Source: Streptomyces regalis (GTDB lineage: Bacteria; Actinomycetota; Actinomycetes; Streptomycetales; Streptomycetaceae). Taken from it: DNA of 8,132 nt. The notes beneath the pieces are model-generated. The model ran no database searches and was not told the DNA's origin. It worked only from the letters and a program-made list of their open reading frames with translations. A program made the position numbers and the translations under genes. Positions 1 through 6,535 of the stretch are shown here, piece by piece (the first letter of the stretch is position 1; each line of letters opens with the position of its first letter). The stretch covers positions 1 through 8,132 of the forward strand of contig NZ_LLZG01000413.1 of assembly GCF_001509475.1 (NCBI RefSeq). The letters are read 5' to 3'.

Positions 1-1
1 G

Positions 2-256
2 GCCTTCACGGCGTCGGTGTCGGGCTGTTCGAAGACGGTCCGCAGCAAGGTGGCCACCCAGGGCTGGGCCGATTTCGGCACCTGGCTCAGCAGATTCCTT
101 AGGGATGGCATCGACCTTGAGGAACTGCGTCGCATGGCGCAAGAGGCAGGCCTGGACCCGGATGAAGTCGTTTCCGGATACGAGAAGTTGCGAGACTCAC
201 AGTTGTCTCCTGAGGACGTGCTCAAGAGGCTGGGCAGGGCTGTCATCACCGACTGA
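2..256 (+). CDS. 3' end of an unrecognised gene (hypothetical protein, 5' partial)
   Basis: The frame is open from the window edge to a TGA at 254-256, giving at least 84 residues. A GTG at 17 could serve as a start, but the frame continues upstream of it without a stop and no ribosome binding site is visible, so this is more likely the C-terminus of a longer protein. The visible part is hydrophilic and mostly helix-forming. It begins with a Trp/Phe-rich stretch (GWADFGTWLSRFL) and continues with acidic amphipathic helices (LEELRRMAQEAGLDPDEV, then a segment ending in LKRLGRAV). There is no signal peptide, membrane segment or catalytic motif. I do not recognise the family. It is separated from hsdR by 1.1 kb and followed by an inverted repeat, so it probably does not belong to the restriction operon. 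Coding is supported by the open frame and G/C-biased third positions; the function is unknown. Confidence 0.55.
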   Translation, partial: AFTASVSGCSKTVRSKVATQGWADFGTWLSRFLRDGIDLEELRRMAQEAGLDPDEVVSGYEKLRDSQLSPEDVLKRLGRAVITD

Positions 257-271
257 ACAACTCTGCCCCGC

Positions 272-303
272 CGTATGAATCTCCCGCATCACCTGTTCAT
301 ACG
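272..303. repeat. 8-bp perfect inverted repeat, possible weak terminator or operator
   Basis: CGTATGAA at 272-279 is the exact reverse complement of TTCATACG at 296-303, with a 16-base spacer. It begins 15 bases after the stop of the first gene, which is where a terminator would sit. The stem is A/T-rich for this genome, the loop is long and no T-tract follows, so it is not a canonical rho-independent terminator. A binding site for a dimeric protein is equally possible. Confidence 0.3.
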
Positions 304-502
304 TAGCTGTTGCTCACGCGGCAAGCAGGCTCACATGGGCCTGGCAGTAGCTCCTTGGTCAGCCGTTGGGTGCCCAGAGAGCGTATGCACACGGCTCCGG
401 AGGGCCTTTGGGGCTTGGACGTATATGCAGGTCATGCTTCCCTGGCCTAGCAAGGGGCGGTTCCCTTCCCTGTCCAGTTGCCTCCCCCCCCCGAAGGGTG
501 AA

Positions 503-514
503 GAACACTCGTTC
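503..514. promoter_or_regulatory. Candidate LexA (SOS) box, GAAC-N4-GTTC
   Basis: The sequence GAACACTCGTTC fits the GAAC-N4-GTTC core bound by LexA in Gram-positive bacteria, including actinobacteria. The flanks (AA before, AA after) do not match the usual extended palindrome TCGAAC...GTTCGA. A possible -10 element TAATAT lies at 531-536, but no good -35 stands at the right distance. The only + strand frame close downstream is the doubtful one at 604, and hsdR begins about 840 bases away. An eight-base-specified motif can occur by chance, so the assignment is tentative. Confidence 0.25.
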
Positions 515-603
515 AAGTGTGAAGTTATTGTAATATCCCGGCATCGTCGGCGTGGAGACATCTTCGGTGGCGGTCAGGTGCTTCTTGATGGGGGATAGGG
601 GCG

Positions 604-1251
604 GTGGCGAGAAGCGGCACATCCCTGCACAGTGTGTTCACGCTGGCGGAGGGGGGCCAGGACGCGGTAGTCGTGGTGTCCGTCCTGACGCGTGACTACG
701 ACGGGGAGCTGCTGGCCTATGGCGTGGTGAACCGAGTCGCTCAGGCTGAGGTGATCCCCGGCGCCTCAGATCGGAGCTTGGAGCAGGCCACCTGCCTATC
801 CGTTGGTGCCCGTGTCCGAGTTCTTTCGATCAAGGGCTCTGCCCGGGGCCGGCGCGTGCACACGCAAGCATTTGGCGAGGCGTGCAAGAACCACCGTGGG
901 CGGGGCTACGAGCTCGCGGGCTGTACGGGGGCTGGCAGGCGTTCCGGCCCCGTTTTGTGGTTCCCGGAGAACGAGCACAGGCTCCTGGCGCTCACCTGGC
1001 CAGGTCAGCCTGACGATTACGTGGACCGGCCCAGTTCGACGAGGTGTATAAGAGTCCGGCCGATGCTGAGAGGCCGTTCGCTGGGCGGTCCATCGACGTC
1101 TATGGGTACTGCGCCCTCCATGAGTTCACTTCTGGTCGAAAGTCCGGGCCGCCGTCCACGCACCCGGCGGATCGGGACTGCCCCTGCAGGAGTTGCGGTG
1201 CCTGCGCGCTGTTTACTCGCCCGAATCCCACCTCCGCATTTGTGCTGTTGA
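604..1251 (+). pseudogene. Probable decayed reading frame upstream of hsdR
   Basis: A GTG-started frame of 215 codons. In the first 64 codons, 53 end in G or C and the product (VFTLAEGGQDAVVVVSVLTR and onward) reads like a soluble beta-rich domain. From about base 796 the third-position bias disappears: 9 of the next 15 codons end in A or T. The product then becomes Arg, Pro and Cys-rich, ending in an implausible tail (RIPPPHLCC). Protein-like fragments also appear in other frames, for example around 927-1010 and 1020-1110 in the third frame (GWQAFRPRFVVPG; AQFDEVYKSPADAERPF), separated by a TGA at 1011. This fits a gene broken by frameshifts, though a short intact gene that ends differently or non-coding DNA cannot be excluded. 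No family is recognised and there is no clear ribosome binding site before 604. The region 1252-1356 after it holds only the leader of hsdR. Confidence 0.25.
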
Positions 1252-1347
1252 GCTGGGGTGATCGGACGAGTACCGCGCCAACGGCCCCGGCCTAAGCGAA
1301 CAGCCAGAGTCCGCCACTGAGTTGGCAACGTTCCCGATAGCGACACC

Positions 1348-1354
1348 GAGGAAG
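1348..1354 (+). promoter_or_regulatory. Ribosome binding site of hsdR
   Basis: GAGGAAG lies immediately before the ATG at 1357, with the GAGG core five bases upstream. This supports the ATG as the true start and shows that hsdR is translated independently of anything upstream. Confidence 0.7.
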
Positions 1355-1356
1355 CG

Positions 1357-4173
1357 ATGAACAGCAGTGATCACGATTCCCGTCTCCCGGCGGAGGCCCG
1401 CGCTCGTGCCCTTATCGACCAGCAGCTAGCTGCCGCAGGTTGGGCGGTACAGGACCGCAAGGCGATGAACCTGTTCGCGGGCGAGCTTGGCGTGCACGGC
1501 GTCGCGATACGCGAGGTCGTCATGGCACCGGGCCACGGCCGGGTCGACTACCTGCTGTACGTGGAAAAGAAGGTTGTCGGGGTCATCGAGGCCAAACCCC
1601 AGGGCACGACCCTGTCAGGTGTGGAGTGGCAGTCGGCGATGTACGCCACTGGCCTGCCGCCGGAGCATCGCAAGCGCGCGCACACGGTGGGTGACCGCAT
1701 CCCGTTCGTGTTCGAGGCCTCCGGGTCGGAGACTCATTTCACCAACGGCTACGACCCCGAGCCGCGTGCCCGGAAGATCTTCAACTTTCCCAAACCGGCC
1801 ACCCTGGCGCGAATAGTTCGGGAGGCCCAGGACGATCCTGACTTCCCGACCTGGCGGGCAAAGGTGCGCCGCATGCCGCCGCTGAACGAGGAACGGCTCC
1901 GGCCCGCGCAGACCGAAGCGATCTTTGGCACCGAGGCATCCATGGCGGCCGAGCGTGCGGACCGGTCGCTGATCCAGATGGCCACCGGCGCGGGCAAAAC
2001 GTACACCGCCGTGACCCTGTCCTACCGACTACTCAAGCACGCAGGGTTTAAGCGGGTGCTGTTCCTGGTGGACCGCAACAACCTGGCCAAGCAGACCGCT
2101 GCTGAGTTCAGCAACTACGAGACCCCGGACGACGGCCGGAAGTTCACCGAGCTGTACTCGGTCCAGCGCCTGACCGGTCTGGGGATGCTGGAGTCCTCGA
2201 ACGTGGTGATCTCCACGATCCAGCGCGTCTACTCCGTGCTGCGCGGCAAGGACGTCCCCGAGGGCGACGACCCGGCGCTGGACAGCTTCGTGCCGGAGGC
2301 CCCGGTAGACATCGCCTATAACCCTGACATGCCGCCAGAGTCGTTCGACCTGGTGATCGTGGACGAGGCCCACCGCTCCATCTACGGTGTATGGAAGGGC
2401 GTCCTGGAGTACTTCGACGCCCACATCCTGGGGCTGACGGCCACGCCGGGCAAGCAGACGTTCGCGTTCTTCCGTCAGAACCTCGTCTCGCAATACACGT
2501 ACACCCAGTCGGTGGCCGACTGCGTGAACGTGGACTTCGGCATCTACCGCATCAAGACGGAGGTCTCGGAGAGCGGCGCGAAGATCGAGGCCGGCACGTT
2601 CGTGCCCAAGGTCGACCGCCGCACCCGCATCCAGCGCATCGAGGCCATCGACGAGGACGTCGAGTACAAGAAGAGCCAGCTGGACCGGGCGGTGCAGAAC
2701 CCCAACCAGATCCGCACCGTCCTGGAGACCTTCCGCGACCGGCTGTTCACCGAGATCTTCCCCGGCCGCACCGCGGTCCCCAAGACGCTAATCTTCTGCA
2801 AGGACGACGCGCACGCCGAGGAGGTCGTCACCCAGGTGCGGCAGGTCTTCGGCAAGGGCAACGACTTCGCCGCAAAAATCACCTACCAGGCCAAAGACCC
2901 CGAAGGGCACCTGCAGGCCTTCCGCTCCTCCGCGAGGCTGCGGATCGCGGTCACGGTGGACATGATCGCCACCGGCACCGACGTCAAGCCGCTGGAGTGC
3001 GTGTTCTTCATGCGTGACGTCCGCTCGGCGCAGTACTTCGAGCAGATGAAGGGCCGCGGGGCGCGCACGATGCCCAAGCCCGACTTCCAGGCCGTCACCC
3101 CCGACTCCCAGACGAGCCCGGCCGCACAGGAGAAGACGAGATTCGTCATTGTCGACGCCATCGGCGTCACTGAACACAACTTCGTGGACCCACCACTGAT
3201 GCGCAAGAAGGGCATCAGCCTGGAAAAGCTCCTGGGCAAAGTCGCAAGTCTCACGATCACTGAGAGCGAGACCGCAACCCTGGCCTCCCGCCTGGCAGCC
3301 TTGGAGCTCCAGGTCACCCCTGCCGAACGGGCCGAGCTCGATAAGGTCGCAGGCCAATCCCTCAAGGAGATCGTCAAAAAGCTAGTTGAGGTCTGCGATC
3401 CCGAGCAGCAGGCCGAAGCCATCACTGCTGCTGGCGAAGGCGCAAACCCTCAACAAGTAATCGACGACCTGATCGAGAAGGCCATCACCCCGCTGGCGGC
3501 CAACCCCGAGCTGCGTACGCGCATCCTGGAGCTACGCCGCCAGCACGATCAGATCATCGACGACACTAACCCCGACACCCTGCTCGAGGCCTACGGCGTC
3601 GGCACCGAGGACAAGGCCCGCGAGATCGTCGCGGATTGGCACGCCTACCTGGACGAGCACCGCAGCGAGATCTCCGCGATCCAGGTTCTGCAGCAGGCCG
3701 AGGAATCCGGGACCAGGCCTGCCGGGAGCACGTTCGCCCAGATCAAGGAACTGGCCGACCGGATCGCCCGCCCGCCGCACCAGTGGACCCCGCAGCGGCT
3801 GTGGGAGGCATACGAGCAGGTAGAGAGAGGCCGGGTACGGCCGAACACTAAGGCCCAGGTCACGGACCTTGTGTCTCTGCTGCGCTTTACCCTTACGGGT
3901 GACGACGAGTTGGTGCCGTACGCGGACAAGGTCCACGAGCGGTACCAGGGCTGGCTACGGCAGCAGGAGCAGGCCGGCATCGTCTTCACCGAGACACAGA
4001 AGTGGTGGCTGGACAACATGGCGGACGTGATCGCCTCCTCGGCCGGAATCGACGTCGACCAGCTCGACAGTGCCCCGTTCGACGCGCGCGGCGGCATCGA
4101 CGGTGCCCTGCGTGACCTGGGCGACCAGGTCGGCACCCTTCTGGAGACCCTGAACAAGGAGCTGACCGCGTGA
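1357..4173 (+). CDS. hsdR: Type I restriction enzyme, R subunit (HsdR)
   Basis: This is the motor and nuclease subunit of a type I R-M complex. It binds the HsdM2-HsdS core, translocates DNA with ATP and cuts at a distance from unmethylated sites. The 938-residue product has the expected order of parts. An N-terminal PD-(D/E)xK nuclease has Asp64 in GRVDYLL and Glu78/Lys80 in IEAKP. The SF2 helicase core has Walker A ATGAGKT at 209-215, DEAH at 336-339, TAT at 361-363, a motif IV-like strand TLIFCKDDA near 477, VDMIATGTDV near 534 and motif VI QMKGRGAR at 563-570. A helical C-terminal region (about 620-938) resembles the EcoEI-type R C-terminal domain that docks on HsdM. All catalytic residues that I can check are present, so it should be active. 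The length is close to that of EcoEI-like R subunits. The ATG start has a good GAGG site, and the stop overlaps the GTG of hsdS by four bases. No promoter is obvious in the leader. Confidence 0.96.
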   Translation: MNSSDHDSRLPAEARARALIDQQLAAAGWAVQDRKAMNLFAGELGVHGVAIREVVMAPGHGRVDYLLYVEKKVVGVIEAKPQGTTLSGVEWQSAMYATGLPPEHRKRAHTVGDRIPFVFEASGSETHFTNGYDPEPRARKIFNFPKPATLARIVREAQDDPDFPTWRAKVRRMPPLNEERLRPAQTEAIFGTEASMAAERADRSLIQMATGAGKTYTAVTLSYRLLKHAGFKRVLFLVDRNNLAKQTAAEFSNYETPDDGRKFTELYSVQRLTGLGMLESSNVVISTIQRVYSVLRGKDVPEGDDPALDSFVPEAPVDIAYNPDMPPESFDLVIVDEAHRSIYGVWKGVLEYFDAHILGLTATPGKQTFAFFRQNLVSQYTYTQSVADCVNVDFGIYRIKTEVSESGAKIEAGTFVPKVDRRTRIQRIEAIDEDVEYKKSQLDRAVQNPNQIRTVLETFRDRLFTEIFPGRTAVPKTLIFCKDDAHAEEVVTQVRQVFGKGNDFAAKITYQAKDPEGHLQAFRSSARLRIAVTVDMIATGTDVKPLECVFFMRDVRSAQYFEQMKGRGARTMPKPDFQAVTPDSQTSPAAQEKTRFVIVDAIGVTEHNFVDPPLMRKKGISLEKLLGKVASLTITESETATLASRLAALELQVTPAERAELDKVAGQSLKEIVKKLVEVCDPEQQAEAITAAGEGANPQQVIDDLIEKAITPLAANPELRTRILELRRQHDQIIDDTNPDTLLEAYGVGTEDKAREIVADWHAYLDEHRSEISAIQVLQQAEESGTRPAGSTFAQIKELADRIARPPHQWTPQRLWEAYEQVERGRVRPNTKAQVTDLVSLLRFTLTGDDELVPYADKVHERYQGWLRQQEQAGIVFTETQKWWLDNMADVIASSAGIDVDQLDSAPFDARGGIDGALRDLGDQVGTLLETLNKELTA
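4156..4161 (+). promoter_or_regulatory. Ribosome binding site of hsdS inside the end of hsdR
   Basis: AAGGAG ends eight bases before the GTG at 4170, within the last codons of hsdR. It fixes GTG 4170 as the start of hsdS and implies translational coupling through the GTGA overlap. Confidence 0.75.
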
Positions 4174-5510
4174 CGCCTGCCTTTCAGACCGTTGGCGAGG
4201 TTGCAGCGGTCGATTCCGGTCCTGCCTTCAAGAGCGTCCACTTCGGTGGACCAGATGAAGGAATTCGGCTGCTGCGAGGCGAGAACATCGAACCCGGGGC
4301 ACTGCGCTGGGCGCGGACGAAGACCTGGCCAGAGTCGATGCTTCCAGGCTATGAGTACCTGGCAATCCAGGAGGGAGATCTCATCCTGGGGATGGACCGC
4401 CCGCTCATCTCCTCGGGGCTCAAGCTCGCCCGGGCTCGCCCCAGCGACCTTCCCGCGCTGCTCGTCCAGCGAGTCGCCCGCATTCGCCCCCATTCAATCA
4501 ACGGTGCTTACCTCTATTACTGGCTCGGCAGTTCTGAGTTCCAACAGCACCTCAAGGGTTCAGCTACTGGTACCCAGCTGCCACACGTGAACTTGAAGAG
4601 CATCAGGGAGTTCAAGGTCCCGCGCTTCGGTGAAGCCACCGAAGCGCGGATTGTCGAGGCGCTAGAGGACCATCTCTCCCGGCTCGATGCGGGCGTCGAT
4701 TACCTCGATGCTGCAGAGAGACGTCTCGGTTCCCTTCGCTGTGCTCTACTCGACGACGCCTTTTTCTCTGTCCAGCGAGAGGAGCATGATGCCACCACAT
4801 CTTCCGTAGGTAGATCCGAAGGATGGCGGACTGTAGCTCTGTCCGAAGTTGCAGCAATTCGGGGAGGTATCCAGAAGCAAGCTAAGCGTCGCCCTCTGCT
4901 GAATAAGTTCCCTTTCCTGCGGGTGGCGAACGTAACCCCGACAGGGCTGGATCTGACTGAAGTGCACGAGGTTGAGCTTTTCGAGGGCGAGATTGATAAG
5001 TACCGTCTCAGTAAGGGAGACTTGCTGGTTGTCGAGGGAAACGGAAGTCCCGATCAGATTGGCCGTGCAGCTGTTTGGGACGAGAGCATTGCCGACGCTG
5101 TGCACCAGAATCACCTGATCCGAGTGCGCCCGCAAGGTGAAATCGATCCTAGGTACCTCGGCCTGGTTTGGAACTCCCCGAAGATCCGAGAGCACCTGTC
5201 TCGTGTCTCGAGTTCCTCGAGCGGTCTACACACTCTCAGCGTGAGGAAACTGCAGCAGGTTATGATTCCTCTTGCTCCGTTTGCTGATCAGCAGCGAATC
5301 ATCACAACGCTTGAGGAAAGACTCTCCCAGTTTGGCCTCCAAGCACAGCACATCGCCGTTGCTCGCCGTCGAGCGGCGTCCCTTCGCCGTTCGCTCCTGG
5401 CAGCCGCTTTCTCCGGCCAGCTGATCGGCTCGGCCTCCGTTATCGAGCAGGTCGAGGAATGCGGCGCTAGTGCTGCCGGGGAGCCGCCTCCTGAGAAGGT
5501 TCTGATTTGA
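4170..5510 (+). CDS. hsdS: Type I restriction-modification specificity subunit (HsdS)
   Basis: HsdS is the DNA-recognition subunit shared by methylation and restriction. Each of its two target-recognition domains (TRDs) reads one half of a bipartite site, and the helices between them set the spacing. The 446 residues show the classical two-fold design. TRD1 spans about 1-155. A conserved helix covers 160-198 (RIVEALEDHLSRLDAG and onward). TRD2 spans about 219-370, and a second conserved helix covers 376-414 (RIITTLEERLSQ and onward). The two helices align without gaps over 39 residues with 16 identities. Each is preceded by a matching TRD end (GTQLPHVNLKSIREFKVP; GLHTLSVRKLQQVMIPLAP). The GTG start overlaps hsdR and has AAGGAG upstream. 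TRD2 uses many more A/T-ending codons than hsdM: 27 of 68 in residues 230-297, against 6 of 68 in a sample of hsdM. This suggests a separate origin for the domain. The target sequence cannot be read from the protein by eye. Confidence 0.95.
   Translation: MTPAFQTVGEVAAVDSGPAFKSVHFGGPDEGIRLLRGENIEPGALRWARTKTWPESMLPGYEYLAIQEGDLILGMDRPLISSGLKLARARPSDLPALLVQRVARIRPHSINGAYLYYWLGSSEFQQHLKGSATGTQLPHVNLKSIREFKVPRFGEATEARIVEALEDHLSRLDAGVDYLDAAERRLGSLRCALLDDAFFSVQREEHDATTSSVGRSEGWRTVALSEVAAIRGGIQKQAKRRPLLNKFPFLRVANVTPTGLDLTEVHEVELFEGEIDKYRLSKGDLLVVEGNGSPDQIGRAAVWDESIADAVHQNHLIRVRPQGEIDPRYLGLVWNSPKIREHLSRVSSSSSGLHTLSVRKLQQVMIPLAPFADQQRIITTLEERLSQFGLQAQHIAVARRRAASLRRSLLAAAFSGQLIGSASVIEQVEECGASAAGEPPPEKVLI
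4620..4649 (+). repeat. Perfect 13-bp hairpin inside hsdS
   Basis: CCGCGCTTCGGTG at 4620-4632 pairs without mismatch with CACCGAAGCGCGG at 4637-4649 across the four-base loop AAGC. The 30 bases are exactly ten codons of hsdS (PRFGEATEAR, residues 151-160), where TRD1 gives way to the first conserved helix. No T-tract follows. In mRNA this would be a very stable stem. Whether it has a role is not known. Confidence 0.75.
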
Positions 5511-6478
5511 TGGCGGGCAAGCAAGTCCGTTTGTTCCTGGTGGACGGCAAGGTCGGTGGTCTGACGACCGCGGAGATCATGACGTGGACCGGGCAGCTCC
5601 TCAAGGGAGCTCGTAAGGACCTGGCGCGTATCCGGGAGCGTAGGGAAGCGCAGAAGACCGGCGTCTACATCCTGTTGGGTGAAGACGAGGAGACCGGGAA
5701 GACTAAGGCGTACGTCGGGCAGTCGGACAACGTCGCCAAGCGGCTGAGCACTCACGACCAGAACAAGGACTTCTGGTCGGAGGTCGTGGTCATCACCTCG
5801 AAGGACTCCAACCTGACCAGCGCACACGTGCGTTGGCTGGAGTCGAAGCTGATCGGCATGGCCAAGGCGATCGGCCGTGTGCCGCTGGAGAACGGCAACG
5901 AACCCACCGGCGGTGCGGACCTGCCCGAGGCGGACGCTTCGGACATGGAGGAGTTCGTCCGTCAGCTGGAGATCCTGCTGCCGGTCCTGGGCGTCGATGT
6001 GCTACGTGGCAGGGCTACCCGCCCAGCTGCCGGTGCTCCCTCCGCCGCGCAGACTGCGCCTGCTGGCCCTGACGGCCCGGTGCCGGTCGTCGAGTCCGAG
6101 CCAGAGCCTGAGGTGGAGGTCTCCCCGGTGTTCCACCTGGTGCAGATGCCCGGTGCTCAGGCGCAGGTTATCGATGGGGAGTTCACGGTTCTGGCCGGAT
6201 CGGAGGTGGCTGCCGAGATGCCGGACCGCTCCGGCTACAAGGCTTCGTCGGCTAAGCAGTACAAGGTTCGTCAGAGCCAGCATTGTGACCTGGTCGCGGA
6301 CGGATCGATCGCCGTCGGTCCGGACGGGACCGCGCGTCTGACCCGTGATGTCGTGTTCGGCTCTCCCTCAGCCGCGGGAGCGGTCATCGCTGGACGGGTG
6401 TCCATGAACGGGCGGATCAACTGGCTCACCGAGGACAACGTCACCTACGCCTTCTGGGAGTCCGGCAGCACTAGCTGA
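5510..6478 (+). CDS. GIY-YIG nuclease family protein with DUF4357-like C-terminus
   Basis: Predicted metal-dependent nuclease of the GIY-YIG superfamily. Counted from the ATG at 5510 (322 residues), GVY is at 51-53 and YVG at 68-70 (AYVGQS). The catalytic Arg is probably Arg78 in NVAKRL and the metal-binding Glu is Glu111 in RWLESKLI. A family-typical segment follows (NGNEPTGG at 128-135, then DMEEFVRQLEILLPVLGVDV). A Pro/Glu/Ala-rich linker at about 169-206 leads to a small C-terminal domain (about 265-317) with FGSPSAAGAVIAGR, as in DUF4357. All core catalytic residues appear present. The ATG overlaps the hsdS stop by one base (TGATG). A TTG at 5507 would add one residue; ATG is preferred. 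AAGG at 5496-5499 is the likely ribosome binding site. Proteins of this family occur near R-M genes, but their role there is not settled. Assistance in restriction, cleavage of modified DNA or a backup defence are possibilities, all inferred from context. Confidence 0.88.
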   Translation: MAGKQVRLFLVDGKVGGLTTAEIMTWTGQLLKGARKDLARIRERREAQKTGVYILLGEDEETGKTKAYVGQSDNVAKRLSTHDQNKDFWSEVVVITSKDSNLTSAHVRWLESKLIGMAKAIGRVPLENGNEPTGGADLPEADASDMEEFVRQLEILLPVLGVDVLRGRATRPAAGAPSAAQTAPAGPDGPVPVVESEPEPEVEVSPVFHLVQMPGAQAQVIDGEFTVLAGSEVAAEMPDRSGYKASSAKQYKVRQSQHCDLVADGSIAVGPDGTARLTRDVVFGSPSAAGAVIAGRVSMNGRINWLTEDNVTYAFWESGSTS

Positions 6479-6502
6479 CCGGCCCAGAAATCTACTTATC
6501 TT
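6475..6502 (+). promoter_or_regulatory. Weak candidate promoter for hsdM
   Basis: CTGACC at 6475-6480 and TATCTT at 6497-6502 are separated by 16 bases. They resemble the TTGACR and TAnnnT hexamers of housekeeping actinobacterial promoters. They lie in the only gap of the operon, just before hsdM, in a short A/T-richer patch. A separate promoter would let the methylase be made without the nuclease genes, but the match is imperfect and has no experimental support. Confidence 0.22.
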
Positions 6503-6522
6503 GCAGGGCGTATGCCTTGGCG

Positions 6523-6530
6523 GGAAGGAA
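6523..6530 (+). promoter_or_regulatory. Ribosome binding site that decides the hsdM start
   Basis: GGAAGGAA ends five bases before the GTG at 6536. The upstream in-frame ATG at 6512 has only a poor AGGG before it and would add eight residues (MPWREGTN) not expected in the family. GTG 6536, giving MSDTRRLVDKLW, is therefore the better start. Confidence 0.7.
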
Positions 6531-6535
6531 CCAAC

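Larger units (their letters stand above)
257..603. other. Intergenic region without a convincing gene
   Basis: About 350 bases in which no frame on either strand looks like a real protein. Short open frames exist on both strands (275-598 on +, 331-561 and 359-622 on -), but their products are of low complexity, rich in Pro, Arg and Cys, and lack credible ribosome binding sites. The stretch is less G/C-rich than the genes around it, especially near 505-536. It contains an 8-bp inverted repeat at 272-303, a run of nine C at 484-492 and a GAAC-N4-GTTC sequence at 503-514. No tRNA or other structured RNA that I can name is present. Confidence 0.5.

Noticed and set aside
484..492. Run of nine C as a possible phase-variation tract
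   Set aside because: It does not lie inside a supported gene or a recognisable promoter spacer, so slippage would have no evident effect.
275..622. Overlapping small frames on both strands in the first gap
   Set aside because: The products are low in complexity and Cys/Pro/Arg-rich, ribosome binding sites are lacking and third-position bias is weak. None can be preferred over the others.
1248..1276. TTGAGC-N17-TACCGC as a promoter for hsdR
   Set aside because: The spacing is right, but the -10 lacks the conserved final T and the match could easily be chance. No better candidate was found nearby.
1044..1295. Third-frame fragment with AQFDEVYKSPADAERPF as a possible transposase remnant
   Set aside because: It only vaguely recalls the C-terminal region of some DDE transposases. 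There is no catalytic triad, terminal inverted repeat or target duplication.
2029..3425. Several minus-strand and shifted frames inside hsdR
   Set aside because: All are shadows of hsdR, whose nuclease and helicase motifs are in one uninterrupted frame.
3645..4493. A 282-codon minus-strand frame across the hsdR/hsdS junction
   Set aside because: It is Ser, Arg and Trp-rich without motifs, and it spans two well-supported genes on the other strand.
4170..5510. Inverting or phase-variable hsdS system
   Set aside because: Only one hsdS is present, with no second partial hsdS copy, no recombinase gene and no long inverted repeats flanking a TRD in the window.
6512..6535. ATG at 6512 as the hsdM start
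   Set aside because: It has a poor ribosome binding site and would add eight residues not expected in HsdM. GTG 6536 has GGAAGGAA at proper spacing and gives a typical N-terminus.
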